Shown piece after piece: positions 46,126 to 59,600 of a stretch of 64,000 nucleotides of DNA (within the stretch, counting starts at the first letter, position 1; the number at the start of each line of letters is the position of its first letter). The DNA comes from Haloferula helveola (lineage in GTDB: Bacteria; Verrucomicrobiota; Verrucomicrobiia; Verrucomicrobiales; Akkermansiaceae), in contig NZ_AP024702.1 in NCBI RefSeq assembly GCF_037076345.1, positions 5,518,001 through 5,582,000 on the forward strand, written 5' to 3'. Position numbers and translations under genes: made by a program. The notes beneath the pieces were generated by a model that made no database searches, was not told the origin of the DNA, and saw only the letters and a list, made by a program, of their open reading frames with translations.

Positions 46126-47742
46126 TCACTCGTCACTGCTCAAGCGCAGGATCTCCTCGGCCTGTTTCAGAGTCAGGTTGGCGAGGGTTCCCTCAAGCGG
46201 AACGTCGATACCGATTTTCCCGGTGCTCTGATCCACTGGAAAGCGCTCGCGCAAAATCCGCGACCGCTCGAAGGCATCTCCCGGAATCATCATGCGCACA
46301 CCTCCATCGAAGAGATAGAGGTTACGCGCACGGTCCATCGCCTCCCGCCGAAGCCGACGGGTATCCGCCATATCGGAGAAGAACCGCGAGGTTTCGGGAT
46401 CGGCACCCTCCTCGGGCTCGCTCGCCTTCGACGCCTCGCCGGCGTTTTTCAGACTGATCTGCAGTTCGCTCTCCTGCTTCGCATCCAGTCCGCTATCCAC
46501 GCCCGGCAATCCATCCGTGATGCCGAACTGCTTCTCAAGCTCCTCCGCATCCGGCCGCCTTACGGTAATCCGACCCTGAACCGTCATCAGACCGCGTGCC
46601 TCGAGATTCAGTTGAGAGATCGTCATCGTCCCTGACTGCGTATCGACTTCGAAGTCACCCTGATCGAAGTCGACCCGCTTGTAGCTGTTGAATACGTCGA
46701 CAACATCGAGTGCCTCAAGAAGATGGAGCCCGCTTCGCACGGAGATCATGTCCTCGCCGTCGAGGTCCACCTTTCCATTGAGGGTCACACCACCCGCCGA
46801 GTTGGTCGATCCGCCAAGAGCGAAGCGACCGGAGATCGTCCCGGAAACGACTTCCTGCGCGTTATTCGGCAAAAGTGCGGAAAGCGGAATATGCTCGAAA
46901 ACCAGATCTCCTGAGAGCTCGGGCAATTCACCCCCGCTCACCTTTACGCCATCGAACGTCACCGTGCCCTTCCCGGCTTTGAGGACGCCCTTTTCGACCA
47001 CCAGCCCGTCGCGGCTGCAGAACATGACCAATTCCTGAATCTCGAAACGACGGATCCAGTTCTGGGAAAACGTTCCACCGGTAAAGCTCAGCCGCCAGCC
47101 GTTGGCGGTCCGGTTCGCCAGCAGCTTGCTTCCCGTGATCCCGCCATAAGCCCTTTCGAAATAGCCCCAGCTCAATCTGGCGTTGTTGACATCGAGACCA
47201 CGCAGTTCGAATCCCGGATGATTTGCGAAAAACGCACCGGCCGCAGCGGAAGCCTCCTCTTCGGAATTCGCACCGGCCCTCAGCTCCATATCGAGCCAGT
47301 TCATCTGGATCACACCGGCCTCCCACTTCTGGGTCAGGCCGTCGAGCATCCCCATATTGAACACCAGATTCCCGGCCTCCATCGATTGGAAGAAACTCTC
47401 CGGCGTGCCGGTCGCGCCAACCCTTCGGACCATCGCCTGACCTTGGATCCGGCGGAACCCCAGAAGCTTGGCATCTGATGCCTCCACCGCCTTCTCGAAC
47501 CCGCTGCGGATCTGGGTCTGGAAGGCGCCCGTGTTCACCCGCTTGACCAGATAATAGAAAAACAGCAGGCCGATAAGGGCGACGACGATCAGTACCCGGA
47601 AGGCCATCCGCAGCAGGTGGAACAGCGTGATCGACCAGCCGCCGCCGCTCGACATCGAGTGGCGAAGCTGGAACCAGAAGCCCTGGCTGGCAATCCACTG
47701 GCTCAGGCGCTGGTTGAATTCTTGGCTCTTTTCGGCTTCCAT
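46126..47742 (-). CDS. AsmA-like membrane-anchored protein
   Basis: 538 residues. A cytoplasmic N-terminus (about 1-35) leads to one membrane helix (about 40-62, MAFRVLIVVALIGLLFFYYLVK). The long periplasmic part has AsmA-type beta repeats (VTFDGVKVSGGELPELSGDLVF, VVSGTISGRFALGGSTNSAGGVTLNGKVDLDGEDM, MTISQLNLEARGLMTVQGRITV) and a charged end. AsmA/TAM-type proteins are linked with outer-membrane assembly and lipid transport. The start at 47742 is preferred; the frame is open to 47790. It is divergent from scpA and converges with metF. Confidence 0.75.
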   Translation of the reverse strand: MEAEKSQEFNQRLSQWIASQGFWFQLRHSMSSGGGWSITLFHLLRMAFRVLIVVALIGLLFFYYLVKRVNTGAFQTQIRSGFEKAVEASDAKLLGFRRIQGQAMVRRVGATGTPESFFQSMEAGNLVFNMGMLDGLTQKWEAGVIQMNWLDMELRAGANSEEEASAAAGAFFANHPGFELRGLDVNNARLSWGYFERAYGGITGSKLLANRTANGWRLSFTGGTFSQNWIRRFEIQELVMFCSRDGLVVEKGVLKAGKGTVTFDGVKVSGGELPELSGDLVFEHIPLSALLPNNAQEVVSGTISGRFALGGSTNSAGGVTLNGKVDLDGEDMISVRSGLHLLEALDVVDVFNSYKRVDFDQGDFEVDTQSGTMTISQLNLEARGLMTVQGRITVRRPDAEELEKQFGITDGLPGVDSGLDAKQESELQISLKNAGEASKASEPEEGADPETSRFFSDMADTRRLRREAMDRARNLYLFDGGVRMMIPGDAFERSRILRERFPVDQSTGKIGIDVPLEGTLANLTLKQAEEILRLSSDE

Positions 47743-47842
47743 TGAGGATCTGCGGGACGCCCCGAAATAAAGCCCTGCCTTCGAGACCACGCGAGGCCAA
47801 ATTTCCCTAGCGCAGCCGGACGGGATTCCGTAGCAAACGGGC

Positions 47843-48622
47843 GTGGAAGGCGAGGACTACAAAGTCAGGCTGGAGATCTTCGAGGGCCCCCTCGATCTCC
47901 TGCTTTACCTGATCAAGAAGGATGAGGTCGACATTCAGGAAATCTCAATCGCCCGGATCACCAGCCAGTATCTGAAGTACATCGAGACGTTCCGGATGCT
48001 GAATATCGACCTCGCGGCCGAGTTCATCGTGATGGCGGCGAATCTGATGTATCTGAAGAGCCGCACCCTCCTGCCCCGTCAGGAGCAGCCGCCGGAGGAA
48101 ATGGAGGACGAGGACGATCCGCGCTGGGAATTGATCCGGCAGCTGATCGAGTACAAGAAGTTCAAGGACGCCGCCAGCCTACTCAGCCGCCGGGAACTCG
48201 AGCAGGCCGACCGTTTCGCGCTCAAGCCGGAGAAGCCGGAAACCGATCCGGAGCCACCACCCCTTGCGGAAGTCTCGATCTTTGATCTGATCCGCGCGTT
48301 CCAGAACGTCCTGAAGCGCTTCGAGGAGTCGCACGACCTCGGTGACATCGTCGACGACCGCTACACGGTTTCCGACAAGATCGAGATGCTTCTCGGACGC
48401 TTCGGCCCGGGGCAGGCAGCCCGCTTCGACAGCCTCTTCGAGGACGCCGTCACCAAGGCGGAAGTCATCGTCACCTTCCTCGCGGTGCTCGAACTGATGA
48501 AGATGAACCAGTTCGTGATCCGCCAGACCGGAGTCTTCGGCGAAATCGACATCGAACGCCGCGCATCCGGCGCGACCACCGCTGCAGAAGCGCTGGAGGC
48601 ATTTACCGAGGCCCAAGCCTGA
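47843..48622 (+). CDS. scpA: Segregation and condensation protein A
   Basis: 259 residues; GTG start. N-terminal signature YKVRLEIFEGPLDLLLYLIKKDEVDIQEISIARITSQYL, a hinge region, and a C-terminal winged-helix part (KAEVIVTFLAVLELMKMNQFVIRQ). ScpA is the kleisin partner of SMC in chromosome condensation. A TAGCAA sequence (47831-47836) ends 6 bases before the GTG, but I see no -35 element. scpB is not adjacent: the next gene is the convergent infA. Confidence 0.95.
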   Translation: MEGEDYKVRLEIFEGPLDLLLYLIKKDEVDIQEISIARITSQYLKYIETFRMLNIDLAAEFIVMAANLMYLKSRTLLPRQEQPPEEMEDEDDPRWELIRQLIEYKKFKDAASLLSRRELEQADRFALKPEKPETDPEPPPLAEVSIFDLIRAFQNVLKRFEESHDLGDIVDDRYTVSDKIEMLLGRFGPGQAARFDSLFEDAVTKAEVIVTFLAVLELMKMNQFVIRQTGVFGEIDIERRASGATTAAEALEAFTEAQA

Positions 48623-48639
48623 GCAGCACCCCGCCCGCT

Positions 48640-48957
48640 TCAGCCCAAGCGGTAAGTGATCCGCGCCTTGGTGACGTCGTAGGGCGACATCTCCATCTTC
48701 ACGCGGTCACCGATGACCAGACGAATGAAGCGTTTGCGCATCTTGCCCGAAATATGGGCGAGCACCTCGTGGCCGCTCTGCAGTTCCACCCGGAATTGGG
48801 TTCCCGCCAGAACGGATGTGATGGTGCCCTCGACCTCAACCGCCTTCTCCTCATCATTCGGATCGGTTGACTTGTTCCGCCGGTCATCGTCCCTCCTGCG
48901 GCCGCGCCCGCGTCCGCCGGGTCTGCGTCCTCTGCCTCTCGGTCGTCTGCTACTCAT
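48640..48957 (-). CDS. infA: Translation initiation factor IF-1 with Arg/Gly-rich N-terminal extension
   Basis: 105 residues. The C-terminal ~70 residues are the S1-fold of IF-1 ([61 protein letters not shown]). The first ~35 are a tract of Arg and Gly ([22 protein letters not shown]) followed by an acidic linker, whereas IF-1 is normally near 72 residues with no extension. The ATG at 48957 begins this tract; no in-frame Met or Val start precedes the S1 fold closely except within it, so the extension appears real. It is convergent with scpA. Confidence 0.92.
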   Translation of the reverse strand: MSSRRPRGRGRRPGGRGRGRRRDDDRRNKSTDPNDEEKAVEVEGTITSVLAGTQFRVELQSGHEVLAHISGKMRKRFIRLVIGDRVKMEMSPYDVTKARITYRLG

Positions 48958-49254
48958 ATCAAATCGGCGAGCCGGCGCGACTGGCGCATGCTGCCGGGCG
49001 GAGAGTTGCGGATCGAAACCTGAGGATCAATGGCAAAAATTCCTTGATTCCGCCGGGAACCCGCTTCCGGGATCGTCCCGGCAGCCCGCCCGCGGGGCAC
49101 CCCGCCTGCCGTCGGAAAACCTGGCCGGAAACCCCCGATTTCTCCACGGATTTCCGATTGACACCCCGGGGGGCGCTCCCTAGTTTGCCCGCCCTTCCGC
49201 GCAGGGGACCAGCTTTCGGGGTCCGGATCGCGCCGAAGCCCAGCTCGAACCATC
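48958..49254. other. Non-coding region between divergent infA and rplM
   Basis: About 300 bases. It contains the rplM promoter (49158-49186) and GC-rich stems such as CCGGGA/TCCCGG (around 49065-49080) that could form part of the infA leader. I found no convincing infA promoter and no reading frame that looks coding. Confidence 0.5.
49158..49186 (+). promoter_or_regulatory. rplM-rpsI promoter
   Basis: TTGACA (49158-49163, perfect -35), a 17-base spacer and TAGTTT (49181-49186). The leader to the rplM ATG is about 60 bases. This is the best sigma-70-type promoter in the window. Confidence 0.7.
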
Positions 49255-49686
49255 ATGAAGACTTTTTCCGCCAAGCCCGCTGACGTCGAACGCAAGTGGT
49301 ATGTGATCGACGCCGCCGACAAGATTCTCGGCCAGGTTGCCGTCGAGGCCGCCCGCCTTCTGCGCGGCAAGCACAAGCCGATCTTCACGCCGCACATCGA
49401 CACCGGCGACTTCGTCATCGTGATCAATGCCGACAAGGTGCGCCTTTCCGGCAACAAGGAGCGCGAGAAGATCTACACCAGCTTCAGCGGATACGTCGGC
49501 GGCCAGAAGGTCGAGACCCCGCGTATGGTCCGCAAGCGCCGTCCGGTCCTCCTCGTCGAGCGCGCCGTCCACGGCATGGTTCCCAAGACCCGCCTCGGCC
49601 GCGCCCAGATGGGCAAGCTGAAGGTCTACGCCGGTGCCGAACATCCGCACGAGGCACAGTCGCCCGAGGCCTACGAAATCGCCTGA
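49255..49686 (+). CDS. rplM: 50S ribosomal protein L13
   Basis: 143 residues. [68 protein letters not shown] is unmistakable L13, with [35 protein letters not shown] at the end. It binds 23S rRNA early in large-subunit assembly. rpsI follows after 23 bases, the usual bacterial L13-S9 operon. Confidence 0.98.
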   Translation: MKTFSAKPADVERKWYVIDAADKILGQVAVEAARLLRGKHKPIFTPHIDTGDFVIVINADKVRLSGNKEREKIYTSFSGYVGGQKVETPRMVRKRRPVLLVERAVHGMVPKTRLGRAQMGKLKVYAGAEHPHEAQSPEAYEIA

Positions 49687-49709
49687 TCCCCAATTCGACT
49701 TTTTTGAAC

Positions 49710-50114
49710 ATGAGCGCAGCAGCAGCTACCCAGCCCACCGCCGCCACCGGCCGTCGCAAGACCTCGGTCGCCCACGTCCGCATGAGCGAAGGCTCCGGCA
49801 CCATCACCATCAACGGCCGGCCCTTCGAGGACTACCTCCCGACCCTGCCGCTGCAAAGTGCGGTGCTCGCGCCGTTCCAGACCGCGAATCTCCTCAACCG
49901 CTTCGACCTCAATGTCACCGTCAAGGGCGGTGGCCTGCACTCGCAGGCAGGTGCGATCCGCCACGCGGTCGCCCGCGCGCTGACCGGCTTCGATCCGGAA
50001 CTCCGCAAGGAACTCAAGCCTGAAGGTTTCCTCCGCCGCGACCCGCGGATGAAGGAACGCAAGAAGGCCGGCCGCCCCGGCGCCCGCAAGCGCTTCCAGT
50101 TCTCGAAGCGCTAA
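49710..50114 (+). CDS. rpsI: 30S ribosomal protein S9
   Basis: 134 residues with a short Ala/Thr-rich start (MSAAAATQPTAATGRRKTSVAHVRM), the core GGGLHSQAGAIRHAVARAL, and the highly basic C-terminal tail ending KRFQFSKR, which reaches the decoding site. Start at ATG 49710, in the usual position behind rplM. A strong terminator follows 20 bases after the stop. Confidence 0.98.
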   Translation: MSAAAATQPTAATGRRKTSVAHVRMSEGSGTITINGRPFEDYLPTLPLQSAVLAPFQTANLLNRFDLNVTVKGGGLHSQAGAIRHAVARALTGFDPELRKELKPEGFLRRDPRMKERKKAGRPGARKRFQFSKR

Positions 50115-50134
50115 GCTTCCCGCCTTTTTCGAAA

Positions 50135-50167
50135 AGCCGCGCAGCCCCGGGTTGCGCGGCTTTTTTC
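50135..50167 (+). terminator. Intrinsic terminator of rplM-rpsI
   Basis: Stem AAGCCGCGCA (50135-50144) with TGCGCGGCTT (50154-50163), a 9-base loop, and a run of six Ts (50162-50167). Strong. Confidence 0.9.
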
Positions 50168-50186
50168 ATGCCCCATGCTCGCGCCC

Positions 50187-50948
50187 GTGAAACTCATCTC
50201 TTGGAACGTCAACGGCATCCGCGCCTGCCTCGGCAAGGGACTCGGTGAATTCCTCCAAAGCAGCGACGCCGACGTCCTCTGCCTCCAGGAAACCAAGGCA
50301 CGCCCGGAGCAGGTCGAACTGCCGCTCGAGTTCGGCGGCTACCATCCGTTCTGGAACTCGGCGGAAAAGCCGGGCTACTCGGGCGTCGCGGTCTTCACCC
50401 GCCACAAGCCGATCGAGGTCACGGCGGGCATGGGAGTCGACGAGCACGACCGCGAAGGACGCGTGCTCACGGTCGAGTTCGACGACTTCCGGCTGGTGAA
50501 CGTCTACACACCGAACGCGCAGAACGAACTACGGCGACTTCCGTACCGCATGGAATGGGACGAGACGTTCCGGCTCTACCTCGCCAAGCTGCGCAAGCTC
50601 GGCAAGCCGGTGATCTTCTGCGGCGACCTGAATGTCGCCCACAACGAGATCGACCTCGCCCGCCCCGCCGCCAACCGCTTCAGCGCCGGCTTCTCGGACG
50701 AGGAGCGCAATGGATTCACCAAGCTGCTCGACAGTGGCTTCGTCGACACCTTCCGGCATTTCCATCCGGACACGCCGGAGGCCTACTCCTGGTGGAGCTT
50801 CCGCGGTGGCGCCCGCGCCAGGAACGTCGGCTGGAGAATCGACTACTTCGGCGTGTCGGAAGACCTGAAAGACGGCATGAAATCCGCCTCAATCCTTCCG
50901 GACATCACCGGCTCCGATCACTGCCCGGTTACGCTTGAGCTCGGCTGA
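50187..50948 (+). CDS. xthA: Exodeoxyribonuclease III
   Basis: 253 residues from the GTG at 50187; an ATG at 50175 would add four residues. EEP motifs of the AP endonuclease class: ISWNVNGIRA, VLCLQETKA (Glu34), VNVYTPNAQNELRRL, FCGDLNVAHNEIDLA, AYSWWSFRGGARARNVGWRIDY and GSDHCPVTLEL. It cleaves abasic sites and has 3'-5' exonuclease activity in base-excision repair. Start at 50187 matches the family's usual N-terminus (MKLISWNVNG). It follows the rpsI terminator closely, so it needs its own promoter, which I did not find. Confidence 0.95.
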   Translation: MKLISWNVNGIRACLGKGLGEFLQSSDADVLCLQETKARPEQVELPLEFGGYHPFWNSAEKPGYSGVAVFTRHKPIEVTAGMGVDEHDREGRVLTVEFDDFRLVNVYTPNAQNELRRLPYRMEWDETFRLYLAKLRKLGKPVIFCGDLNVAHNEIDLARPAANRFSAGFSDEERNGFTKLLDSGFVDTFRHFHPDTPEAYSWWSFRGGARARNVGWRIDYFGVSEDLKDGMKSASILPDITGSDHCPVTLELG

Positions 50949-51031
50949 CGCGGATCGTCCTCTGGCAACGTCCACATAGGGATGAGCCGGCTCCAAGATA
51001 GCTTCGACGCGATCGGCGCGTTACTGGTAAG

Positions 51032-53887
<2,856 letters not shown>

Positions 53888-53893
53888 CCCGCC

Positions 53894-55339
53894 ATGAAGC
53901 GATCGCGAGCCTACTTCCCCTGCACGCCCGGTGCCCGCGCTTTCCACGCGCCCACCCGCCGCAGCTTCCTCTACTCGCTCGGCGCCAGCGTCGGCAGCGT
54001 CGCGCTCAGCTCGATGAATGCCCGGGGGTCCGAGCTCCCCGACCTCGGCCCGCTCTCGCCGAAGGCCGGGCACCTTCCCGCCAAGGCCAAGAACGTGATC
54101 TTCCTGATGATGGAAGGCGGCCCGTCCCACATCGACACCTTCGACCCCAAGCCAAAGCTTGAGAAGATCCACCTCCAGGAGTTCAGCCGCGGCGGCAAGG
54201 AAAAGTCGGCGATGGAGAGCGGGAAGCGCTACTACGTCCGTAGTCCATTCAAGTTCGCCAAGCGCGGCCAGAGCGGCGCCGACATGGCGGAGAACTGGGA
54301 GCACCTCGCGCGGGTCGCCGACGACCTCTGCTTCTACCGCGGCTGTCAGGTCGACTCGGTCAACCACCCGACCGCGATGTTCCAGATGAACACCGGTAAC
54401 CGCTTCGGCGGCGATCCGGCGATCGGCTCATGGATGACCTACGGCCTCGGCAGCGAGAACGAAGACCTTCCCGGCTTCATTGTCCTACCCGATGTCTCTT
54501 TTCCCCAAGGAGGCGCGCCGAACTGGGGCAACGGCTTCCTCCCCGCCCACTTCCAAGGGACTCCGCTCCGTCCCAAAGGCTCACCGATTCTCGATCTCAA
54601 GCCTCCCCACGGCATCACCCGCGAGCACCAGCGGCAGAATCTCGACCTCCTCGCCAAGCTCAACGGCATCCACCACGCCGAGCACCCGCAGCACGACGAA
54701 CTCGCCGCGCGCATCGAGGCCTACGAACTCGCCTTCCGCATGCAGATGTCGGTGCCCGGCATCCTCGACATCGAAAAGGAGTGCGACGCCGTGAAGGAAG
54801 CCTACGGCGTAGGACGCGATCCGACCGATGCCTTCGGCCGCAAGTGCCTGCTCGCCCGCAAGCTGGTCGAAAAGGGCGTGCGCTTCGTCCAACTCTACGC
54901 CGGCACCTGGGACAGCCATGATTACATCGAGCGAGCCCACGGCAATCTCGTCACCCAGGTCGACCGACCGATCGCCGCCCTGATCGAGGATCTGAAGCAG
55001 CGCGGCCTGCTCGACAGCACACTGGTCGTCTGGTGCGGCGAGTTCGGGCGTTCTCCCGACAACGGCGTGCGCAACGGCACCGCCTACGGGCGCGACCACA
55101 ATCCGAAGGCCATGACCATCTGGATGGCCGGCGGCGGCGTTAAGGCTGGCCACACCATCGGCGCCACCGACGAGACCGGCGCCGAAGCCGTCGAATGCGT
55201 CCACCACGTCCGCGACCTCCACGTCACCCTCCTCCGCCTCCTCGGCCTCGACGACAACAAGCTCACCTACTTCCACGGCGGCCGCTTCAAACAACTCAGC
55301 CAGTTCGGCGGCAGCGTGATCGAGGAGTTGATCGGGTGA
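53894..55339 (+). CDS. DUF1501 family protein with twin-arginine signal
   Basis: 481 residues. The N-terminus carries a Tat signal (APTRRSFLYSLGASVGS, Arg22-Arg23), so the protein is exported folded; tatA is at 15.9 kb. The domain is of the alkaline-phosphatase/sulfatase-like fold: NVIFLMMEGGPSHIDTFDPKP with metal-binding residues, FQLYAGTWDSHDYIERAH, and LVVWCGEFGRSPDN-GRDHNPKA (metal ligands near the end). The activity is unknown. Its partner is the PSD1 protein upstream, 6 bases away, a conserved pair in this phylum. Confidence 0.93.
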   Translation: MKRSRAYFPCTPGARAFHAPTRRSFLYSLGASVGSVALSSMNARGSELPDLGPLSPKAGHLPAKAKNVIFLMMEGGPSHIDTFDPKPKLEKIHLQEFSRGGKEKSAMESGKRYYVRSPFKFAKRGQSGADMAENWEHLARVADDLCFYRGCQVDSVNHPTAMFQMNTGNRFGGDPAIGSWMTYGLGSENEDLPGFIVLPDVSFPQGGAPNWGNGFLPAHFQGTPLRPKGSPILDLKPPHGITREHQRQNLDLLAKLNGIHHAEHPQHDELAARIEAYELAFRMQMSVPGILDIEKECDAVKEAYGVGRDPTDAFGRKCLLARKLVEKGVRFVQLYAGTWDSHDYIERAHGNLVTQVDRPIAALIEDLKQRGLLDSTLVVWCGEFGRSPDNGVRNGTAYGRDHNPKAMTIWMAGGGVKAGHTIGATDETGAEAVECVHHVRDLHVTLLRLLGLDDNKLTYFHGGRFKQLSQFGGSVIEELIG

Positions 55340-55419
55340 ACGGAGCGCTGGTAGTCTCGGTTGAGGAACTACTCCCTGGAGATCGAGCACCTTCTTGAAT
55401 AACACCTACAAGACCAGTC

Positions 55420-56268
55420 ATGCCCGCTGATTGGACTCATTCCGAGGTCAGGCTCACGGTCGAAGCCTACTTCCGAATGCTCAACGATGAACTCGCAGGG
55501 CGGCCGATCAACAAGACCGCCGTGAGGCGAGAGCTCTTGCCGCGGCTGGACAACCGCTCAAACGGAGCTCTTGAGTTCAAGAACTGCAACATCAGCGCAG
55601 CACTCCTTACTCTTGGGCTGCCGCCTCTGGACGGCTACAAGCCCCGCTGGAACTACCAGAAGGACCTCCTGCATGCCGTGATCAGCGAGGTACTTCGGGC
55701 TCAACCCGATTTGTTCAAGACGGTCGAGCTTGCCGTAAACGAGCAAATTGAGAAGCCGGAGGTATCCGATCTACTGGCCATGCTTGATCCGGAGTGCCCG
55801 GAACGTAGCGAGATCTACCACGGCGTTCAGGAAGGCAACCGCCAACCGTGCGCCCCCATAAAGCGCAACTACCTGGAACTCGAAACACGCAATCGCTCAA
55901 TCGGCCTAGCCGGGGAGAGTTTGGTAGTGGAGTTCGAGAGATCGCGCCTCATTTCCCTAAATCGCGAGCATTTGGCGGATCGAATCGAACATGTGTCGGA
56001 AGAACAAGGAGACGGCACCGGATACGACATACGGTCGTTTGATGAATCGGGCCGTGATCTCTTCATCGAAGTCAAAACCACCCGATTCAGGAAGGAGTCA
56101 CCGTTTTTCATTTCATCGAACGAAGTTCAGTTCGCCGAGCGACACGCACGGAATTACTCCCTCTACCGCGTCTACAGCCTCAGCCGGGCACCTCGCCTTT
56201 TCACGCTCCCCGGCTCCGTCCAGAAAAGCTGCCACCTGACCGCGACCCAGTTCAGGGCGACCTTATGA
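55420..56268 (+). CDS. DUF3883 domain protein, possible nuclease-related
   Basis: 282 residues, cytoplasmic. The C-terminal half (about 155-265) fits DUF3883: IGLAGESLVVEFE, QGDGTGYDIRSFDESGRDLFIEVKTTRF and FFISSNEVQFAERH. The GYDIRS...FIEVKTT pattern is like the D-ExK core of PD-(D/E)XK nucleases. The N-terminal half is a small helical domain (AYFRMLNDELAGRPINKTAVRRELLP) often paired with restriction-like proteins. It stands alone, with codon use visibly AT-richer than its neighbours, 68 bases from a tRNA gene. A stray gene from a defence or restriction cassette is the likeliest origin, which is inference. Confidence 0.78.
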   Translation: MPADWTHSEVRLTVEAYFRMLNDELAGRPINKTAVRRELLPRLDNRSNGALEFKNCNISAALLTLGLPPLDGYKPRWNYQKDLLHAVISEVLRAQPDLFKTVELAVNEQIEKPEVSDLLAMLDPECPERSEIYHGVQEGNRQPCAPIKRNYLELETRNRSIGLAGESLVVEFERSRLISLNREHLADRIEHVSEEQGDGTGYDIRSFDESGRDLFIEVKTTRFRKESPFFISSNEVQFAERHARNYSLYRVYSLSRAPRLFTLPGSVQKSCHLTATQFRATL

Positions 56269-56336
56269 TCGGCCTGCCAGTTGTCCAGTCCGCCCTCTGT
56301 AGCCCTCACGCCATGCGCACGGCTAATCGGAACAAG

Positions 56337-56409
<73 letters not shown>

Positions 56410-56695
56410 GAATGAACCCTCGGGAGGGCGGGGATTTCTACGCCGCTGGACCCACGCCTTGCAAGGGTCCCGCGACTGAATCCTCGGTTTGCGATGTTCC
56501 GGGACCTTCCGGGCTCTCATCAAGGGCCTGGATGCGCATTCATTTCGGGATCTTGAACTAGTCACGGGCGGGCTGACAGGACTTGGCCGAAGCCGGAATG
56601 CACTCAGGGCCAAGGAACAAGGGCTTTGGCTGGGATCCATGTCAGCGAAAGGACTTGGCTCAGCCTAACACATTCCTGTTAGACCCTGCAGGCAA
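56410..56695. other. Non-coding region before the giant secreted protein
   Basis: About 285 bases. The only signals seen are TTGGCT (56655-56660) with TAGACC (56680-56685), spaced 19 bases, which is long for a sigma-70 promoter. The -10 element ends 10 bases before the ATG at 56696. No gene is seen here; a minus-strand open frame covers the tRNA and is not coding. Confidence 0.4.
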
Positions 56696-59600
56696 ATGAA
56701 AAGGCTTCCCCTCACCCTTTTCGTGGCTCTGTGCCCGTGGATCCTCAACGCCAGCGAAACACCCAAGGTCCAGGCGACAGCGCTTCACCTGAATCACTCA
56801 AGCATTGAGGGATCCGTCGAACTTTCGGAGCCCAACGACGCCCACCTGAATGGCGACAGTTCGATCTCGGAGACGCTCGCGATGCCGGGATCTCCCCGGG
56901 TCGTGGTTGGTGACGACGCCTTAATCGAGGAGCAGCGGACCGGTTCCGGTACTGCTCAGCCGGACAAGCACAAGGTCACGCTGAATTCCACTTCCGCGAT
57001 CGGGACCCTGCTTACTCGAATCGTTCCCAGCGAGACGCCTGTCGCGACTCCGCCCGCCTCGGCGGAGGGAAAGGGTTCGTTGGTTCTCAAGCGACCTGAA
57101 GACGTCCCAAACTCATTCTCAGAAGTGTCGCGCATCGGGCTTCATGCACGCTACGGACCACTCATCCTGCCTACCGGCGTTTACGATCGAATTGACCTTG
57201 CTCCGGAGAGCGTCCTGCAACTGGGAGAGGCGGGATCCGCGGAACCTCAGCTCTATCAGATCGGAGCTCTCAGCACTTCGAAAGGCTGCAGGATCGAAGT
57301 GCTGGGCCCGATCGAACTGAGGCTCAAACATTCCCTCACGCTTCACGGAACCCTAGGTTCCACGGATCACCCGGAGTGGTTCCTTGTCACGATCTCGGAC
57401 GGCAGCCTGATCCTCAGCCCGAAGAGCACTCTCCACGGAGCGGCGGTCGTGCCGAGCGGCAACACCACACTCAATGGCGGATCCTTGCTCAAAGGGACCG
57501 TCTCCACCGGCCGGCTCACTTTGAACGACAGCTCGAGAATCATCGCCGCGTCCACGGAGGCAAACCTGCCTCCCGTCGCAATCGACTCCGAGATCGAGAC
57601 CAACCGTGATGAACCTGTCGGGATCACCCTCAACGCAACCGACCCGGAGTCCCGGCCACTCACGTTCTTTCTCCTCGAGCCACCCTCGCACGGGGCGCTC
57701 AGCGCATTGAGCGAAGGTCAGATTCAGAACGGACTGACGACCTACACACCCGAGCCGGGGTTCGCAGGCGAGGATTCGTTTAGGTTCAAGGTCTCTGATG
57801 GCGTCCACGAATCGGAGTCCGCGACCGTGCGGCTAACAGTCCGGCAAACCAATCGACCTCCGATTGCGTCGGACATCACCATCGAGATCAATCAAGGAAC
57901 CGCCGAGAGCCCGATCCTCCTCACCGCCGTCGACCCCGACGACGACGAGCTGACATTCACGGTCGTCACCCCGCCTGCCCACGGCACGCTTTCCGGGACA
58001 CCGCCTGCCCTCTCCTACACCCATACGGGCGACAGGACGACGACTCCTTATCTGGACTCCCTCACCTACATTGCCACCGACCCCGACGGCTACGAATCGC
58101 CCATAGCAACGGTTCAAATCAGCCTGCTCCCAGTCAATCGGCCACCTGCTGTCGCGCCGTATGCAGAATCCGGCCGCGAGGACCAACCCCATGCGATCGA
58201 TCTGGCAGCTTCCGATCCCGACGGTGACTCCCTTACTTTCGATCTCCTTCTATCCGATGAACTGCCCGGAAAACTGGTCCACCCTGACGGGAGCCCATTC
58301 GGCACCTTCGCCGAACAGCCTGTCATCTCCGATGGCCCTGACTTCGTTTTCGTTCCGGATCTCGATTTCCATGGAACTGTCGAGTTCTCCGTTACCGTTT
58401 CGGACGGCGCATTGGCCTCGGAGTCAACCGTGGTGGCAATTGAGATCACCCCGGTCAACGACCCGCCGTCCGCGCTCCCGTTGACGATCGAAACTCCCGA
58501 GGACACGTCGGTCGAAGTCCCCTTGGCCGCGATCGATGTAGATGGTGATGCGTTGAGTTTCACCATCACTTCGGATCCCACCCACGGCACTCTCACAGGA
58601 ACCCCGCCAAATCTGACATACCTCCCCGCCCCCGACTACTCGGGGCCCGATCGGTTCACCTTTGCAGCTTCAGATGGACAACTGCCATCCTTGGAGACGG
58701 CAGTCGATCTCGTAGTCCTCCCGATCAACGATCCCCCGTCGACCGCCGACCAGATCATCGGAACGGAGGAGGACACACCCGCGGCTGTCGCGCTGTCGGC
58801 AGCGGATCCTGATGGTGACGCCCTCCAATTCCGCATCCTGGCACCCCCGCTCCACGGAACGCTATCGGGCGACCCGCCGGAGCTCACCTACACGCCGGAG
58901 CTAGATTACCACGGACCGGACATCTTCACATGGCAGGCTTCCGACGGCACGACCGATTCCGATGTGGCGACTGTCTCCATCGAAGTGACTCCGGTGAATG
59001 ATCCGCCAAGGGTTTCAGCGAAGCGTGTGAGTGCTACCGACGGCGAAGCGAAGATGATCGCACTGGATGCCGCCGACCCGGACGGCGAAGAACTGGAGCT
59101 AACGATTTTCCGCGAGCCTGAATTGGGGACCGTTGAAATCGACGGCGACGGAGTCATTTACCGATCGGACGACGGCGCGTCAGGCGTGGACCGATTCAGC
59201 GTCGTCGCCACCGATGGCACACTCGAATCTCTGCCTGCCGAAATCGTTGTGGTGATCGCATCGCGCCCACGGATCACGATCCTTTCTCCCGCGGACGGAG
59301 CCGAGTTCGGTTCAGGCGACGAGATCCCGATCCGTGTCGCGGCAACCGACGTCGACGGAGAAATCGCCGTCATTGTCGCGGAGATCGACGGCAGTCCGGT
59401 CGCGACAGGCAGCGGATCACCACTCGAGGCAGCCCTCAGCGAACTGGAGGCAGGCACCCATTCGCTCGTCATCAAAGCCGTCGACGACTCCGGTCTCGAA
59501 CGGATCTCGAACCCGATCCAGTTCACAGTGATCGCGGAGAACACCGGACCGGTCGTCTCTGCGGGATCGGACCGGGTCGTGACTTCCGGCGCACCCGGCC

